Source: Taudactylus pleione
Taxonomy: Eukaryota > Chordata > Amphibia > Anura > Myobatrachidae
Direction: 5' to 3'
DNA: 64,000 nt
Assembly: GCA_031769625.1 (NCBI GenBank)
Contig: JAUIMM010000113.1
Coordinates: forward strand, 10,799,001-10,863,000
Shown here: positions 45,421-56,536 of the stretch, one piece after another
How the letters are laid out: each line of letters starts with the position of its first letter
Numbering within the stretch: the stretch's first letter is position 1
Translations under genes and position numbers: made by a program
Notes under the pieces: model-generated
Databases searched by the model: none
What the model saw: the letters and a program-made list of their open reading frames with translations, nothing else
What the model was told of the DNA's origin: nothing

Positions 45421-47273
45421 CGAGGATGGCTCAATAAATAAGCTAACAAGATCTTGCATTGCGTAAATTTAAGAAACCCGTACATATATACGTATAATCA
45501 ATAGTATGGCCCAGGTACAGAGTATTTTTTCACATAGTCCCCTACATGTCTAAGCATTTGTTCCAATGGTACCCCAAGACATCTATCCCGGCATAAAATA
45601 CATCAATGTCAAGCACCTGAAGCCAGGACATGACGACTTGCTGAACTTTACTGTCGGTTGCAAATCACCTTCCACCCAGGTGCTTCTTCTATGGAGATGG
45701 AAATCACATGGTGCTACAGTAGGTCAGGGCTGTAGGGAGGATGGTCCAGTACCTCCAAATGGTAGCGCCGTAACAACTCACACGTACGGTTGGCTGAGTG
45801 TGGCCTGGTGCTATCGTACAGCAATATGGCGCTATATGTTCTTAATACGGGACAGGAGCCTACAGGTAATAATTGTTGAAAGGATACTTTGTACCCATTA
45901 TATGGGTCTATCAATCTTTTTACTAATAATTCAGTGAGTTTGATAAAAGACTGTATCCCACTTTCTCGGAGGAAAGAAAGTATTTAATATTGAGCAATAT
46001 CCAGGGATCATGCATTGAATACTACAGTACATATTCAAATTATTAACAAAATCTCTTGAGAATATTACCATTTATTTATGCCTTTTTATTGTTTTTTTGA
46101 TGATAATTGTTGGTAGTTTTTGTTTGATTGTTTTATTTATAAATAAATGTTTTTTATATTGATTTGACATTTTGATTTCAGTACAATAATTGATACCTCC
46201 ATGCTCTGTGGCTGCGTTCTTATTATATATATGTATTTCTATTTATGAGGATGACTACCTCATTCAGCCACATTGAGACTGGAAGGATTTTAAAAAAATA
46301 GTTTTAACTCCTTAGCACCTGGGCTCTATTTCTGGTTGGCTGAGTGTGGCCTGGCACTATCGTGCAGCAATACGACACCTATTTCCAGCAACCCAGGTCA
46401 TTTTTGACAAATTGGCCTCTGCAACTGGCTCAGTGTGTCACAATAGCGGACAGCATTCATAGTATCTCCCTTGGTGAGGAAATCAAAAAGAAGCACGCTC
46501 TTGTGGTCCCAAAACACGTTCGCTATGACCTTCTTTGCTGATGGAGTTGTTTTGAACGTCTTTGAAGGTCCAGATGATGCGCGTTTCCATGTCACGGATG
46601 CTTGCTTACTTAGTCTCCGGCATCACATCACATGATGCACCCGTGTTTCATCACCTGTAACAATACGCTGCAGGAGTTGCACTCCCTCCTCGTGGTACCA
46701 CATCAAGTGTGAACTTCTGTGAGTTGATTCGGTACCCAGTGTGAACAGTTTTTCCTGTACCCCAGTTGCTCATGAACAATGTTGTGCACAGTACCCACTG
46801 AGATGTTCAGTTCACCAGCAATATCACTAACTCCAATGCGTCTGTCTTCCTGAATCAGACCTTTAACGAGGCACAAATTGTCACCTGTGGTGGACGTGCT
46901 TGTTCGTTCGAATCGCTGCTCATCTTGAATGTCTGTCCTGCCGTTATCAAAGGCAGTGCACTAAACCCAAACCTGTTTCTGTGACATGATGTTATCACCA
47001 TACACATTGACAAGTTAGCAATGAATTTCAGCTGATGATGTGCCCTCTAGACGCCGAAATCTGATCACACTACTCACCTCAATGTTTGACCATGTTTCTG
47101 CCAGCTCCGCCATCTTACAGCTGATGTTGGCACAGTATTACTTATATGAGGAGCAGTCAAATGGCCAGGAGGGGAAGCAGTGGTCTACCTACTCTGGCTT
47201 GGTGGGAAATTAGAATGAAATAGAAACATTACACACGAGAGGTCTTATTAACTTACTTATTGAACCACCCTCT
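45421..47273 (-). mobile_element. Mariner-type transposon, degenerate and mosaic
   Basis: Termini CGAGGATGGCTCAATAA and TTATTGAACCACCCTC are inverted and flanked by TA at 45419-45420 and 47274-47275. The minus strand encodes a mariner transposase with many stops: near 47113 an N-terminal LAETWSNIEVSSVIRFR-type block, then KTTPSAKKVIANVFWDHKSV (46460-46545), and near 45720-45870 LLYDSTRPHSANRTC and HPPYSPDLL, which carry the second and third catalytic Asp regions of a D,D34D enzyme. Length is 1853 bp against about 1.3 kb usual. The excess is an unrelated piece at about 45835-46333 between two copies of a 42-bp segment. Confidence 0.85.
45835..46333. other. Unrelated insert between duplicated mariner segments
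   Basis: AT-rich sequence that interrupts the transposase. GGTTGGCTGAGTGTGGCCTG appears at both sides (45788 and 46334), in the same orientation and followed by diverged but matching sequence. Either a segmental duplication around an insertion or two overlapping mariner fragments. Confidence 0.55.
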
Positions 47274-47289
47274 TACTTTGTTTAGATTA

Positions 47290-47520
47290 CCCACTTAACA
47301 AAGTTCCCTTTGGTGCAAGCTCTGCCAATTGAAAAATCAAGTTTTAAGTTTATGTGAATTCCTTCCATATACGTACTACAAATAACGATTTCCTATCCAT
47401 TGTTTGTGAAATTTGATTTACAATGAACTTCAAACAAATCCAGAAGCCTAATTCTAAAGAGTGGCATTGAGTTTTCAATTGGTAGAACATATGCCAATAG
47501 GAACTTTGTTAATTGGACTT
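47290..47520. mobile_element. Palindromic miniature element
   Basis: Left AACAAAGTTCCCTTTGG with CCAATTGAAAA; right TTTTCAATTGG with CCAATAGGAACTTTGTT. Imperfect hairpin over the full length. No target duplication resolved. Confidence 0.6.
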
Positions 47521-47555
47521 TGAGAAAGAGGTTCTGGATCCCTCTTATCCCGTAA

Positions 47556-47870
47556 AGGGCTGGATTCAACTAGCCCAGGTAATTAATGGTGGGCTAATTG
47601 CTCTGCATGGGTTTTTCAATTACAGCCCGCGATAAGCCCACAGACTGCACTTAATTTCTGTTAGAGCATGAGGTAGGCTCGAACAAAAAATCCACGGTAA
47701 GTGCCATTATCGCGGGTACTTATCCCAGAACCAATGGGTTAACAAGCGTTAGCCGCAATTTTACCTTGCAAGGAAAAGGGGTTGTAATTGAATAACCTCT
47801 GGTGTAAAAGCCAGAGGCTACCACCCTTTTACTCACATGGTAAATTAGCACGACTAATTGAATATGGCCC
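47556..47870. mobile_element. Harbinger-like miniature element, TAA duplication
   Basis: Ends AGGGCTGGATTCAACTAG and CTAATTGAATATGGCCC, flanked by TAA (47553-47555 and 47871-47873). Interior has paired GATAAGCCC / GGTACTTATC-like arms. Relative of 16272-16959. Confidence 0.7.
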
Positions 47871-47999
47871 TAAGGCAGGGAACACTGCTAATTGTACACC
47901 AATTCAACATTCTGTATTCAGTTTTCCCAGGGAAAGGGGGCAGATCTCATTCTTCTTCAATGTTTCTTTAGATTGCAACACAATCAGGGGCATAACATA

Positions 48000-48310
48000 A
48001 TTTAATGATGGGCACTAGGGCAGGGCTGGTCAAGGTTTCTCTGCACCCTAGATAAAACTACAGCCTACAACCCAACCTCACTCCCCCCCCCAGAACCGCC
48101 ACCAGTACCCACTTCCCATCCCATCTGGTAAAATTGAGGAAGCGTTGTCTTAAAAATTCCACAGTCGACACCTGAATTTAGTACAATACTCTCTGAGACA
48201 TCCTTAATATTGAGATAGGCAGATGCTATGGTGCCCCCCGGATCCCAGCACCGTAGGCATCTACCTAAAGCTGCCTAATGGTAGAGCCGGCCCAGCATTA
48301 GGGTCACATC
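48000..48310. repeat. Unclassified repeat, possible hAT remnant
   Basis: CAGGGCTGGTCAAGG near 48022 and AGAGCCGGCCCAGCA near 48283 suggest decayed inverted ends. Weak. Confidence 0.3.
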
Positions 48311-49003
48311 TTTCTTGGTCAAAATGTGTGTCTTATTCACATAAATAATACAACTGGATTAATTCACATAAATAAAACAACTAATTCACATAAATAAAAC
48401 AACTGTAACTACATTGCTAGATTACACTGATCAAATTGATGTGTGACATTGGTATATCTATGTATGACTGAGGCTGAATCTGTATTCGAAGTGCTACGAT
48501 TCAGCGGTCGCGGATTTTTCTCACGCCAGGTTCCGTTGTGCTTCATCTGTGACTTTGTAAGTGCTTAAAACTAATTCCTGTGCAGTTAAAGTTGCAGCCC
48601 AGCATCTATATAACACTGTGAGTGGTGTTTTGTGACATCTGCGATGTGAATAGGGCACAAAATGTAAAGAAAAAGAAGGGACGCTACACCTCTCTGAGCA
48701 GCTTTGTCATGCTGCATGGTGTATTAATGCTTGGTGTATGAGGACATTTCTGTATTTGGGAAGATGGTTGAGAAACTGTTTTACTACAGTTCACATTTGG
48801 AAATTTCATGCTAGTTACAGTATATGTGTGAATAAAAGCCAGCCCTAGTCTCGACTGATTGAATATACATTCATATGGGTAGCAATTTTATGCTTTAGGG
48901 CATCGTATTGATTCTTATTTTAGATTTTTATGTCCAAGTTGTCATTAATTAACAGGTAAAATGTATCTTGGCTAAGAAAATAAATCTGTGGAAAGAAACA
49001 CAG

Positions 49004-49150
49004 AATTTGACGGCAGATAAGAACATATTGGCCCATCTAGTCTGCCCCTTTTTTTAAGTTTTTGGTAACCTCAACCCTATTTGATCCTTAGCTTTTTATA
49101 AGGATATTATAAAAACGTAGGATTTGATGGCAGATAAGATTATTGAAAAA
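49004..49150. repeat. GACGGCAGATAAGA dispersed repeat
   Basis: TTTGACGGCAGATAAGA followed by TTGGCCCATCTAGTCTGCCC. The same words recur at 53130-53168, and GATTTGATGGCAGATAAGA repeats within this copy at 49121. A widespread amphibian-type repeat; family not named. Confidence 0.6.
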
Positions 49151-50059
49151 ACAAATATGTAAAATAATTCGAGGAGTCTTATTTCCTTGAATTCTTAATA
49201 TTCTGTTGTATGAAATGTGCATTTCTAAATTTGTATGTCTGGCATAAATAATTCAATAATGCCAGCGGCACCACTGTACATAAAAAGAAGAGGCTTTTCA
49301 AACTGACTTTGAATGCTTTGTAAAGCTTTAGAGACTAGCCTAGCAATGCATGCAGAGTATATTCAGGAATTCAGCAAGACACATTTTAGCATAAGAATCT
49401 TTGGAAGAAAGAAGTTCATCTGTTTTTATTAAATCCACAAACTTTGTTCACAGATTGGTTCTATTATGTTGCTACAGACAATTATAAAAGAGCAGATTGC
49501 AGGAACAGTTAACTAATGGTGCATACACACAGTACAACCTGCGCAACCAACGATATTGCTGAAAGACTTCCCTTCAACTTTGTGTAGTGCAGAGCAAACG
49601 ATTTTGGGTGTACACACGGATAGATGTCTACAGGGGCGGATTGGGATGGAAAACCAGCCCAGGAAATATTTGGAAGCAGCCCTAAATGGGTGGTGGTGGG
49701 GAGGCCAAGGAGGGGCAAAGAGCCTATGGAGGAGGGAGGTGGGGGTCTATAATCTAGAAAGATGAACACTTTAGGACTTTCCTGACTAGCCCCAACATTA
49801 CTCAGTTGCAACTTGATTTAAAAATTGGCCACCTTACTCCAACTAGCCATGTATTATATATTACCCCCATCACCATTATTATATTATTATTCATAATATA
49901 TAACTTTAATAATTTACTTCTAACTCTCTGCTGGGACAAGAGTTCTCGCAAGCTCTGTCCCGGCACCTAAAGATTGACAAATATTAATTTTCGCTTTGCA
50001 ATTTTGGGGCAATATTATCACATCACAATTACATTAAAACTGCGGAATGTGATAAATCT

Positions 50060-50175
50060 AACCCTAACCAAAATACTTACCGTCAGGATGTCAGCAGTCA
50101 GGATGCTGGCGCCAGGATTCTGACTGGTGTCGGGATTCTGAGCGCCGGCATCTTGACCGCTGGGATCATAACTAC
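50060..50175. repeat. Telomere-like-interior element fragment, copy G
   Basis: CTAACCCTAACC, then CTTACCGTCAGGATG and an inverted end with GGGATTCTGAGCGCCGGCAT. Only the right end of the family is present. Confidence 0.65.
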
Positions 50176-50254
50176 TAAGAGAGCAGTTTGGAAAGGATGG
50201 CCAGTTTGGGGGGTAGAAAGGGGGCAGGTTCAGAGGGGGAGGGAAGGTTCATTA

Positions 50255-50425
50255 TTATTACTACCAGTTAATTATATCGTGCAAACATACCCTGCAGCAC
50301 TTCACCAACCAGTATATGTTTGGATAGTGGGTGGACACCGGAGTTCCTAAAGGACACCCAAGCACATACAGGGAGAATATACAAACTCCGCACGGATAGG
50401 GCCGTTGCAGGAATTACATGAACTG
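50255..50425 (-). mobile_element. SINE body fragment, reversed
   Basis: Reverse complement contains GTGCGGAGTTTGTATATTCT and CTCCCTGTATGTGCTTGGGT, matching the middle of the SINE at 44829-45172. The tRNA-like head and the tail are not recognisable. Confidence 0.7.
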
Positions 50426-50893
50426 TGCCGCCCAGTTTGAGTAGTTTCTCACTTGGGCACGGTACGTAGGGGGATTGTATTTCCCTTTTAGTCCAGATCT
50501 ACTGCCCTCCATCTGTGCAGCTAGACCCCTCACCACTTTCTTCCCCATTACCACTAGGAGGCCACTTTCCCGCAGAGCATCTGAGGAGTCCTGGCAGCGA
50601 AAGATGACTGGCACACACTGCTAAAGCTAACAAGTTAGTTCTGCCTCAGGGATATGCAGGGAGGGACAGTGCCAAGTTGGATAATACATTTTTAAGTGTT
50701 TAGTGAGCTAATACTTTTTGCTCAGGAACAATAGCTTACAATGTATACAGCATTGCTCTGTGAGTTGAATGCCCCAGCCCATCTAACACTACAGCCAGTT
50801 CCCTGAGCTACTTACCTCTGCACATTACTGGAGCTTCTGTCTATACAGCCCACACCGTTCTCTTCTCATGCAGGCTCCCCGGCATCAGACTCT

Positions 50894-51206
50894 GGGCCTG
50901 ATTCAGGGTTGGGAATAGAGAGAGATATCTCTCAACTGATCATCTTGGTGAAACCATGCTGCACTGCAGGTGGGGCAGATTAAAAATGTGCAGAGAGATT
51001 TGGGAGGAGTGTTTCCAAACTGACATCTAAATTGTAGAGTAATAATAAAGCTGTGCAGTAATTGTGAGCTACATGCAAAAGCAGCCAGTATTTACCCCAC
51101 ATGTAAAAAAATTTATGTATTTACACCCCTTGCATTGCAATATGGTTTGTTCAGGTTCACAGTTGAGAGAGATATCTCACTCTATTCCCAACTCTGAATC
51201 AGGCCC
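50894..51206. mobile_element. GGGCCTGATTCAG element with TCT duplication (nested)
   Basis: Ends GGGCCTGATTCAGGGTTGGG and CCAACTCTGAATCAGGCCC, inner arms AGAGAGATATCTC. TCT flanks at 50891-50893 and 51207-51209. The left half matches 17160-17240, which lacks the right end. Confidence 0.8.
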
Positions 51207-51349
51207 TCTGTCTCTCTTCCAATACTCTGTGTACCCATACACAGACTACACAAAGAGCTTCTCTGCACGCGCAGACGCTCCCAATGCGGCCTGATCGGAG
51301 CTGAGCAGAGCTCCGATCGCGGCTGTTATTTCTCGGCCTGGCAGAGGCT

Positions 51350-51580
51350 GTCTGTGTAAAGCTGGGTAAGCCACTGAGGTGAGTGCATGGCCCGGCCAGG
51401 GGGGAGGTTGTCTGTGTAGTGCGCAGCGCGGCGCGGCCCAGCCTGGAAGGTGGACTGTTTGTGTACTGTAAGCCACTGAGGGAGTGCAAGGCCCTGTCGG
51501 GGGGGAAGCTGTCTGTGTAGTGCGCTGCGCGGCCCAGCCCAGAAGGGGGAGGGGGTTGGGCTGACTGTGTAAGCCACTGA
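51350..51580. repeat. Imperfect tandem modules in the hAT-type element
   Basis: A unit containing GTAAGCCACTGA, a GGCC-rich stretch and GTCTGTGTAGTGCGC occurs about three times with unit length near 75 bp. Open frames across it are repeat artefacts. Confidence 0.6.
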
Positions 51581-51904
51581 TGGTAGTGTCGGACATGGCC
51601 ATGTGCCGGCCCAGCGGGAACTGTCCCGGTCTCCTGGCGGCCCAATCCACCCCTGGATCTCTATGATAGATATGCATTATAGAGATTTCAGTGAAGTCAT
51701 CTCTTACCATGCAAATCGTGTTGATATCGTCCAAGTTGGCCTGCATGTACGGACGACCATAGATATCGTTATCATCCATGCGGGAACGCACATCGTTAGT
51801 CTATCATTGATCATTCGCTGCATAAAAATGGACGATATGAACGATTTATCATTGATCGATATCGTTATCGTTCATTAAAATCGTACCGTGTGTACGCATC
51901 ATAA

Positions 51905-52254
51905 AGGTGCATACAAACGGTACGATCTGTACCACCAACGACTTGAAAGATATCTTTCAAAAATATTTTTCAAAGATATCGTTCACAGATATTGTTCATA
52001 GATCGTTCAAAGATCTTTCAAAGATATCTTTCAGTGAATCATCCTGCCACATCTCTGAACAGGGAAAATTTACGATATCGTACAAGTTGGCCTGCATGCA
52101 TGGACGGTGAAAGATATCTTTACCGTCCATGCGGGAACGTGCATCGTTGGTCAATCGTTCACTGCCTTAAAATGAGCTATATGAACGATATATCGTTCAA
52201 CAATATCGTTATCGTCCATATCGTGCAGGAAAATCGTCCTGTGTGTATGCAGCA
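51905..52254. mobile_element. Harbinger-like miniature element, TAA duplication
   Basis: Ends AGGTGCATACAAACGGTACG and CGTCCTGTGTGTATGCAGCA, TAA flanks at 51902-51904 and 52255-52257. Interior of AAAGATATCTTTCA and ATCGTTCA palindromes. Shares its left TAA with the preceding element's right TAA. Confidence 0.8.
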
Positions 52255-52256
52255 TA

Positions 52257-53384
52257 AGATACCAGACCTCACAATTGGAAAACCTTTATTTAGCAACTTT
52301 CAGAGACGAAAGGACATTTGCCTTGCTGCTGGCAATTTTTTTGTGGTTATAAGGTAACATACTAGGTTATCTTACAAATCTCTATAACACATCTTTAAAC
52401 AATTAATATGTTAGTTTTTTCCATAAAGAATTTTTATATTCCCAAATAATCTGCATTTCTACTACTTTCATGGACTGGGTGTGCTTTATCCTGGAATAAT
52501 CAGACATAATATGTGATTAAAAGTGACACCACAAAACTAATCACAGATAGCTTTAAACTGAAAACTGAGAAATGATAATTGATGAGAGAAAAGTTACTCA
52601 GAGTTGGGTGGCACTAAATGCAGTTGCACACTATATTGCGAATGATAGTTGGCATCAATTTTTAATTAACAGTTCAGTTTGTAAATCACATATTACCAAG
52701 TGTCCAGAAGGCGTTTGGAGTTTATATGAAGCTTGAATGGAATTACTGAACTGATTCATAATTATGTGAAAAAAACTTAAGTGTTTATAGAAACATAGGG
52801 CAAAATTTACTAAGCAGCGGTTTGACGGCGGTTTCTATTCTATTCTAAACCCCGGGGGTTTGGTGGTGGTTTTGCAGTGGTTTCTAAATGGCAGCCCTGT
52901 TCTATTCTATTTTAAAATGTGTTTTGATGGCAGTTTTGCTGCGGTTTTGGCCTTAGTAAATCTGCAGAAAGCAAAACCCCTGCCAAACCACAGTCAAAAC
53001 ACATTTTAGAATACAATAGAACAGGGCTGTCATTTAGAAACCACTGCAAAACTGCCACCAAACCCCTGGGTTAAGAATAGAATAGAAACCGCCACCAAAC
53101 CGCCGCTTAGTAAATTTTGCCCATAGAATTTGACGGCAGATAAGACCCACTTGGCCCATCTAGTCTGCCCCTTTTCATGTATCCTTTTGGCAACTTTAAC
53201 AGTATTTGCTTTTATCTTTATGAAAAAAACTAACATATTAATTGTTTAAAGGTGTGTTATAGAGATTTGTAAGATAATCTATGTTACCTTATAGCCACAG
53301 AAAATTTGCCAACAGCTAGGCAAATGCTCTCTCGTCTCAGAGAGTGGCTAAATAAAGTTTTTCTAATTCTGTGGTCTGGTATCT
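52257..53384. mobile_element. Transposon with ~180-bp inverted termini, TA site
   Basis: Arms 52257-52445 and 53213-53384 are inverse copies (AGATACCAGACC start; both include TTGTAAGAT and TTTATTTAGC or its inverse). TA flanks at 52255-52256 and 53385-53386. Interior about 0.75 kb, without a transposase, and hosts the palindrome at 52798-53123. Family not named. Confidence 0.8.
52798..53123. mobile_element. Long palindromic miniature element (nested)
   Basis: Nearly the full 326 bp folds on itself: left GGGCAAAATTTACTAAGCAG, right CTTAGTAAATTTTGCCCA, with repeated CAAAACC / GGTTTTG runs and ACAGGGCTG / CAGCCCTGT arms. TA flanks at 52796-52797 and 53124-53125. Confidence 0.85.
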
Positions 53385-53389
53385 TAGTT

Positions 53390-53935
53390 ATCTATTCCTA
53401 TTTGTTATATTTAACTGAATCTGTTCCTTTGGTGCTTGTTCAGTCCCTTTGCAGCAGGCCGCAATGTCAGAAAGTAAGCACTTTTTCTATTATACTATAT
53501 TTGGAGCCGACCGGATGTGAGCGACAGACTTGTAGGATTGTTCTGAAGTACTAAAATAATGGATTTGTAGACAGAAACAAGTGCAATGATGTTAAAATAG
53601 TTTTACTGACTGAAATGAAGCTTTTTTTTATTATGTACGTATCAGGATACTGTTCTGAAGATATGGGATGAGACTTCAGCTGCCTGTAATGGACTACAGA
53701 GATAATACATTACTTTTGTATAGAGCTGTGACCGCTTATGGGCTGGTACACAGATGAATGCAGGTCAACTATAATTGCTCCCGCCTTATGTGCACGGAAC
53801 TGAATGTGTCTATCCTATGTACGGCGCTGCGGAGCCTGTGTCGCAATATAAATAAAAGATTATAAATAATAATATTCACCCATATTTAGAGTTGTACACA
53901 TCTCTGGCCAGGTTGCCCCCATCTGTACACTTGGG
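53390..53935. other. No gene recognised
   Basis: Non-repetitive by eye, with no splice-flanked frame. Contains AATAAA-like motifs but no partner gene. Confidence 0.35.
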
Positions 53936-53937
53936 GT

Positions 53938-54420
53938 TCTCATTCAGACCCGCTCGCAAGGGCCTATGCGCTCGCAAGCGGGTCGATGTTGAGGCCCTGC
54001 GCACGCGCAGCAGCCGCACTGCGTGTGCACAAGCCCCGGAGTGAGAGAGAAATTCTCTCGCTCTGGGACTCACTACAAAAGGGGCGGCTGTCGATGGTGA
54101 TCGACAGCTCGCCCCATTTTGTAGGCGGGGTGGGGGGGTGGCTACACAAACGGAGGCGTTTCCAAAGGAACGCCTGCTGTTTGGGGGCGGCCCCACTGAC
54201 ATCACTCGTGATGTCAGTGGTGAGCTTCCGGCTACCACAAGGGTTTCGTCGCAAGCCCCGATGGTCGCAATGGTCGCGATGGTCTTGATGGTCTTTAAAG
54301 CTGGGGGTGGCCACCCACAGCCTAGCAAGCGGCCAGGAGGCCGGCTCTGAAAATAGAAGCGGCTGCCCTCATTCAGAGCGAGCGCTCGCATTTTGCGAGC
54401 GGCTCTGAATGAGGTCCTTG
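53938..54420. mobile_element. GGGCCTGATTCA-family element, diverged
   Basis: Left CTCATTCAGACCCGCTCGCA, right TTGCGAGCGGCTCTGAATGAG; GC-rich interior nearly parallel to 40562-41066 (GGGGCGGCTGTCGATG, GGCCCCACTGACATCAC). Open frames on both strands here are shadows of the repeat. Confidence 0.75.
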
Positions 54421-54839
54421 GTTTCATAGCTTATTAGTAAACACCTGCACCCCCATTTTTGACACAAGAAACCCATCTGAAAATAGCACTGCCATAACAA
54501 AGCTGACTAGCGCCCTGTGCTGCCCACGCCCCATGAGAGGAAGGGACGGGACCGCCAGTGCCGGTAACAAAAGCACTCATCCGGCGCATCCTCAGGATTC
54601 TCAGGGGCGCTATATGTGCTGCATTCTGCATGTCTGTTGCATCCAAAGGCACCCTGCTAGCCAGATCCAAGTGCCATGAGGCAGCAACGGTGCCACCCCC
54701 AGGGATCTGGCCCTGGAAAACAGGCATTATGACGCTTACACACAACTCTCCATAACCCACAATTCTGTTGACACAATTCTGTTGATACACCTTCACTGAA
54801 CTTAGTCTACATGCGAACGCCCCATTATGACATCGTTGC

Positions 54840-55640
54840 AATCCTTAGGTCAGACTGTACATCGCTTGTAGTCTCGAATGCTTGGCTTCTAAAAAATCAT
54901 CTTGTTTTCAACCTTGCATTACCCTCTTAATGTACTTTACCTTAATATTTTATATATCAACATTTCAGTTTTGGATTTAGCTGTCTTTTAATATTATCTT
55001 TGCTGCATCTAAGGTATATTGGATCTTTGTATATGTTTCAACTTATTATGTAGCCACTGCATGCAGTGTTATTATTCTTTGAGCATTTGTGTCTTTTGGT
55101 TTAATTAGAGCTATTAAATGTAATTAGCATTGATCGTGTTGCAAAATCCTCCAAAACCACATTGGTAAAGTTACCATGTTAATACTTTCAGCAAAACTTA
55201 AATTACTTGTTATTCCTTAGTGAAACATCTTGCTGTAATTCATCCTGCAGTACAAGGCAAGAACCATAAAGAAAAAGAAGACAGAGAGGGAATGACAGAT
55301 GGGAGTAACACAGCATGATAGCATTGGCAGGGAGATAAACACATACTCTAGAGGAATAAGACAAAAAAAAAACACTACCCTTAGGAAAAAGTTTTATGAG
55401 GACGACAACAACACAAAAATCAGCTGATTGTAGCTAACAAAGTCATAAAAATCATATACATGAGAAACTGCAGTACATGAGAAACTGCAGTAAATAAAGT
55501 GGAAGGACAGCAAATAAAAGGAAAACACACAGAGCTGAATGATACTGCAGCAGAAATGTCACAGAAAACAGTAAATTATTACAAAAGCTATGAGAGATTG
55601 AAATAAAACAAACCACCATACAGTATATATGAATGGTTAA
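54840..55640. other. AT-rich, nothing recognised
   Basis: No element and no credible exon found. Contains a small direct repeat of ATGAGAAACTGCAGTA near 55460-55490. Confidence 0.4.
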
Positions 55641-55649
55641 GGATCTGTA

Positions 55650-56096
55650 TTGCAAATGTGCAGATCTCCTCCTGCAAGATCGCTCACAGTGCCCGGACGC
55701 CACAGCCTGATTGACAGGCTGCAGCCATATGTGGGTGGAGCTGGGGCAGCGTCAGACAGCATCCCAGATAGCAGGGGTGTGTCTGCACCCGTTTTCTGGC
55801 TGTGATGAAGCCAGTGGCTGTGTCCTTGTATATAGCTTCCCTGGCTTCAGCTGTGTGAAAACGCCGGCCATCCTGATTCCTGACTAACCTAAAAGTTACT
55901 CAGATGAACAATGTTCACACAGAATGATCCGATACTGCGTCCTCAGGTGCAGCTGCGGATCACAGAAACCGGCAGGAGGCGTATATTTACAAAAGACACC
56001 TCTTGCGGTTAGCATATTATTGCACAGCTGCTGCACACAAAGTCGCAGAGGCTATGCCATAACATCCATCTCTGAATCAGGCCCATTGTTACTGCA
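55650..56096. repeat. GGGCCTGATTCA-family remnant
   Basis: Only the right end CATCTCTGAATCAGGCCCAT is clear. GC-rich body with GACAGGCTGCAGCC; left end missing. Confidence 0.45.
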
Positions 56097-56122
56097 GTAA
56101 GTGCCGTCTGTATTGCCTAGAG

Positions 56123-56392
56123 TGGTGGTTCTCAAACTCGGTCCTCAGGACCCCAAACAGTTCATGTTTTCCAGGTCACCTGTGGATCTTTAAATTGTAA
56201 CCGTTGGTAATACGCCAGTGCACCTGCTAGGTGACCTGGGTCATAAGGACAGGGTTGAGAAACACCAAGCTAGGTAACATACTATGTAGCTGGGCACAGT
56301 TGTATAAGCAACTGTCACAAATTAAAGATCCACAGTTGACCTGAAGAACAAGAATTGCTTGGAGTCCTGAGGACCAAGTTTGAGAAACCCTG
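56123..56392. mobile_element. hAT miniature element, second copy
   Basis: Left TGGTGGTTCTCAAACTCGGT, right ACCAAGTTTGAGAAACCCTG. Flanks GCCTAGAG (56115-56122) and GTCTAGAG (56393-56400): an 8-bp duplication with one change. Family of 35815-36018; an internal GGTTGAGAAACACC block near 56255 suggests a partial second right end. Confidence 0.8.
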
Positions 56393-56536
56393 GTCTAGAG
56401 CTTATAGATCAGCCCTGGGGCCCCATGCAGCCCTCCAAGCCTCCACTTGCAGTCCACAGCTACTTCCTGCTTTGTTCTCATATTTTCTTATTATTGCTTG
56501 AAACGCTTATTTAAAAGGTCTGCTGATACTTTATGA

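Larger units (their letters stand above)
49631..51655. mobile_element. hAT-type non-autonomous element with 8-bp duplication
   Basis: Termini CAGGGGCGGATTGGG and CCCAATCCACCCCTG (one mismatch), flanked by GATGTCTA (49623-49630) and GATCTCTA (51656-51663), an 8-bp duplication with one change. No transposase frame; interior includes a telomere-like fragment, a reversed SINE fragment and a complete miniature element, plus a repeated CACTGAGG / GGGGGAAGCTGTCTGTGTAG module at 51350-51580. Confidence 0.85.
49517..51901. mobile_element. Harbinger-like miniature element split by a 2 kb insertion
   Basis: Termini TGGTGCATACACACAGTAC and GTACCGTGTGTACGCATCA are inverted; TAA flanks at 49514-49516 and 51902-51904. 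Its own sequence is only 49517-49622 and 51664-51901, rich in ATCGTT palindromes; the middle is the hAT-type element 49631-51655. Confidence 0.8.

Noticed and set aside
51199..51791. Overlapping long minus-strand frames rich in Pro/Ser/Thr
   Set aside because: Produced by imperfect tandem modules in the hAT-type element; overlapping frames show the same repeats.
53876..54427. 183-codon minus-strand open frame
   Set aside because: Lies inside a GC-rich inverted-repeat element whose relatives (18122, 40562) are non-coding; open frames occur on both strands because stop codons are scarce.
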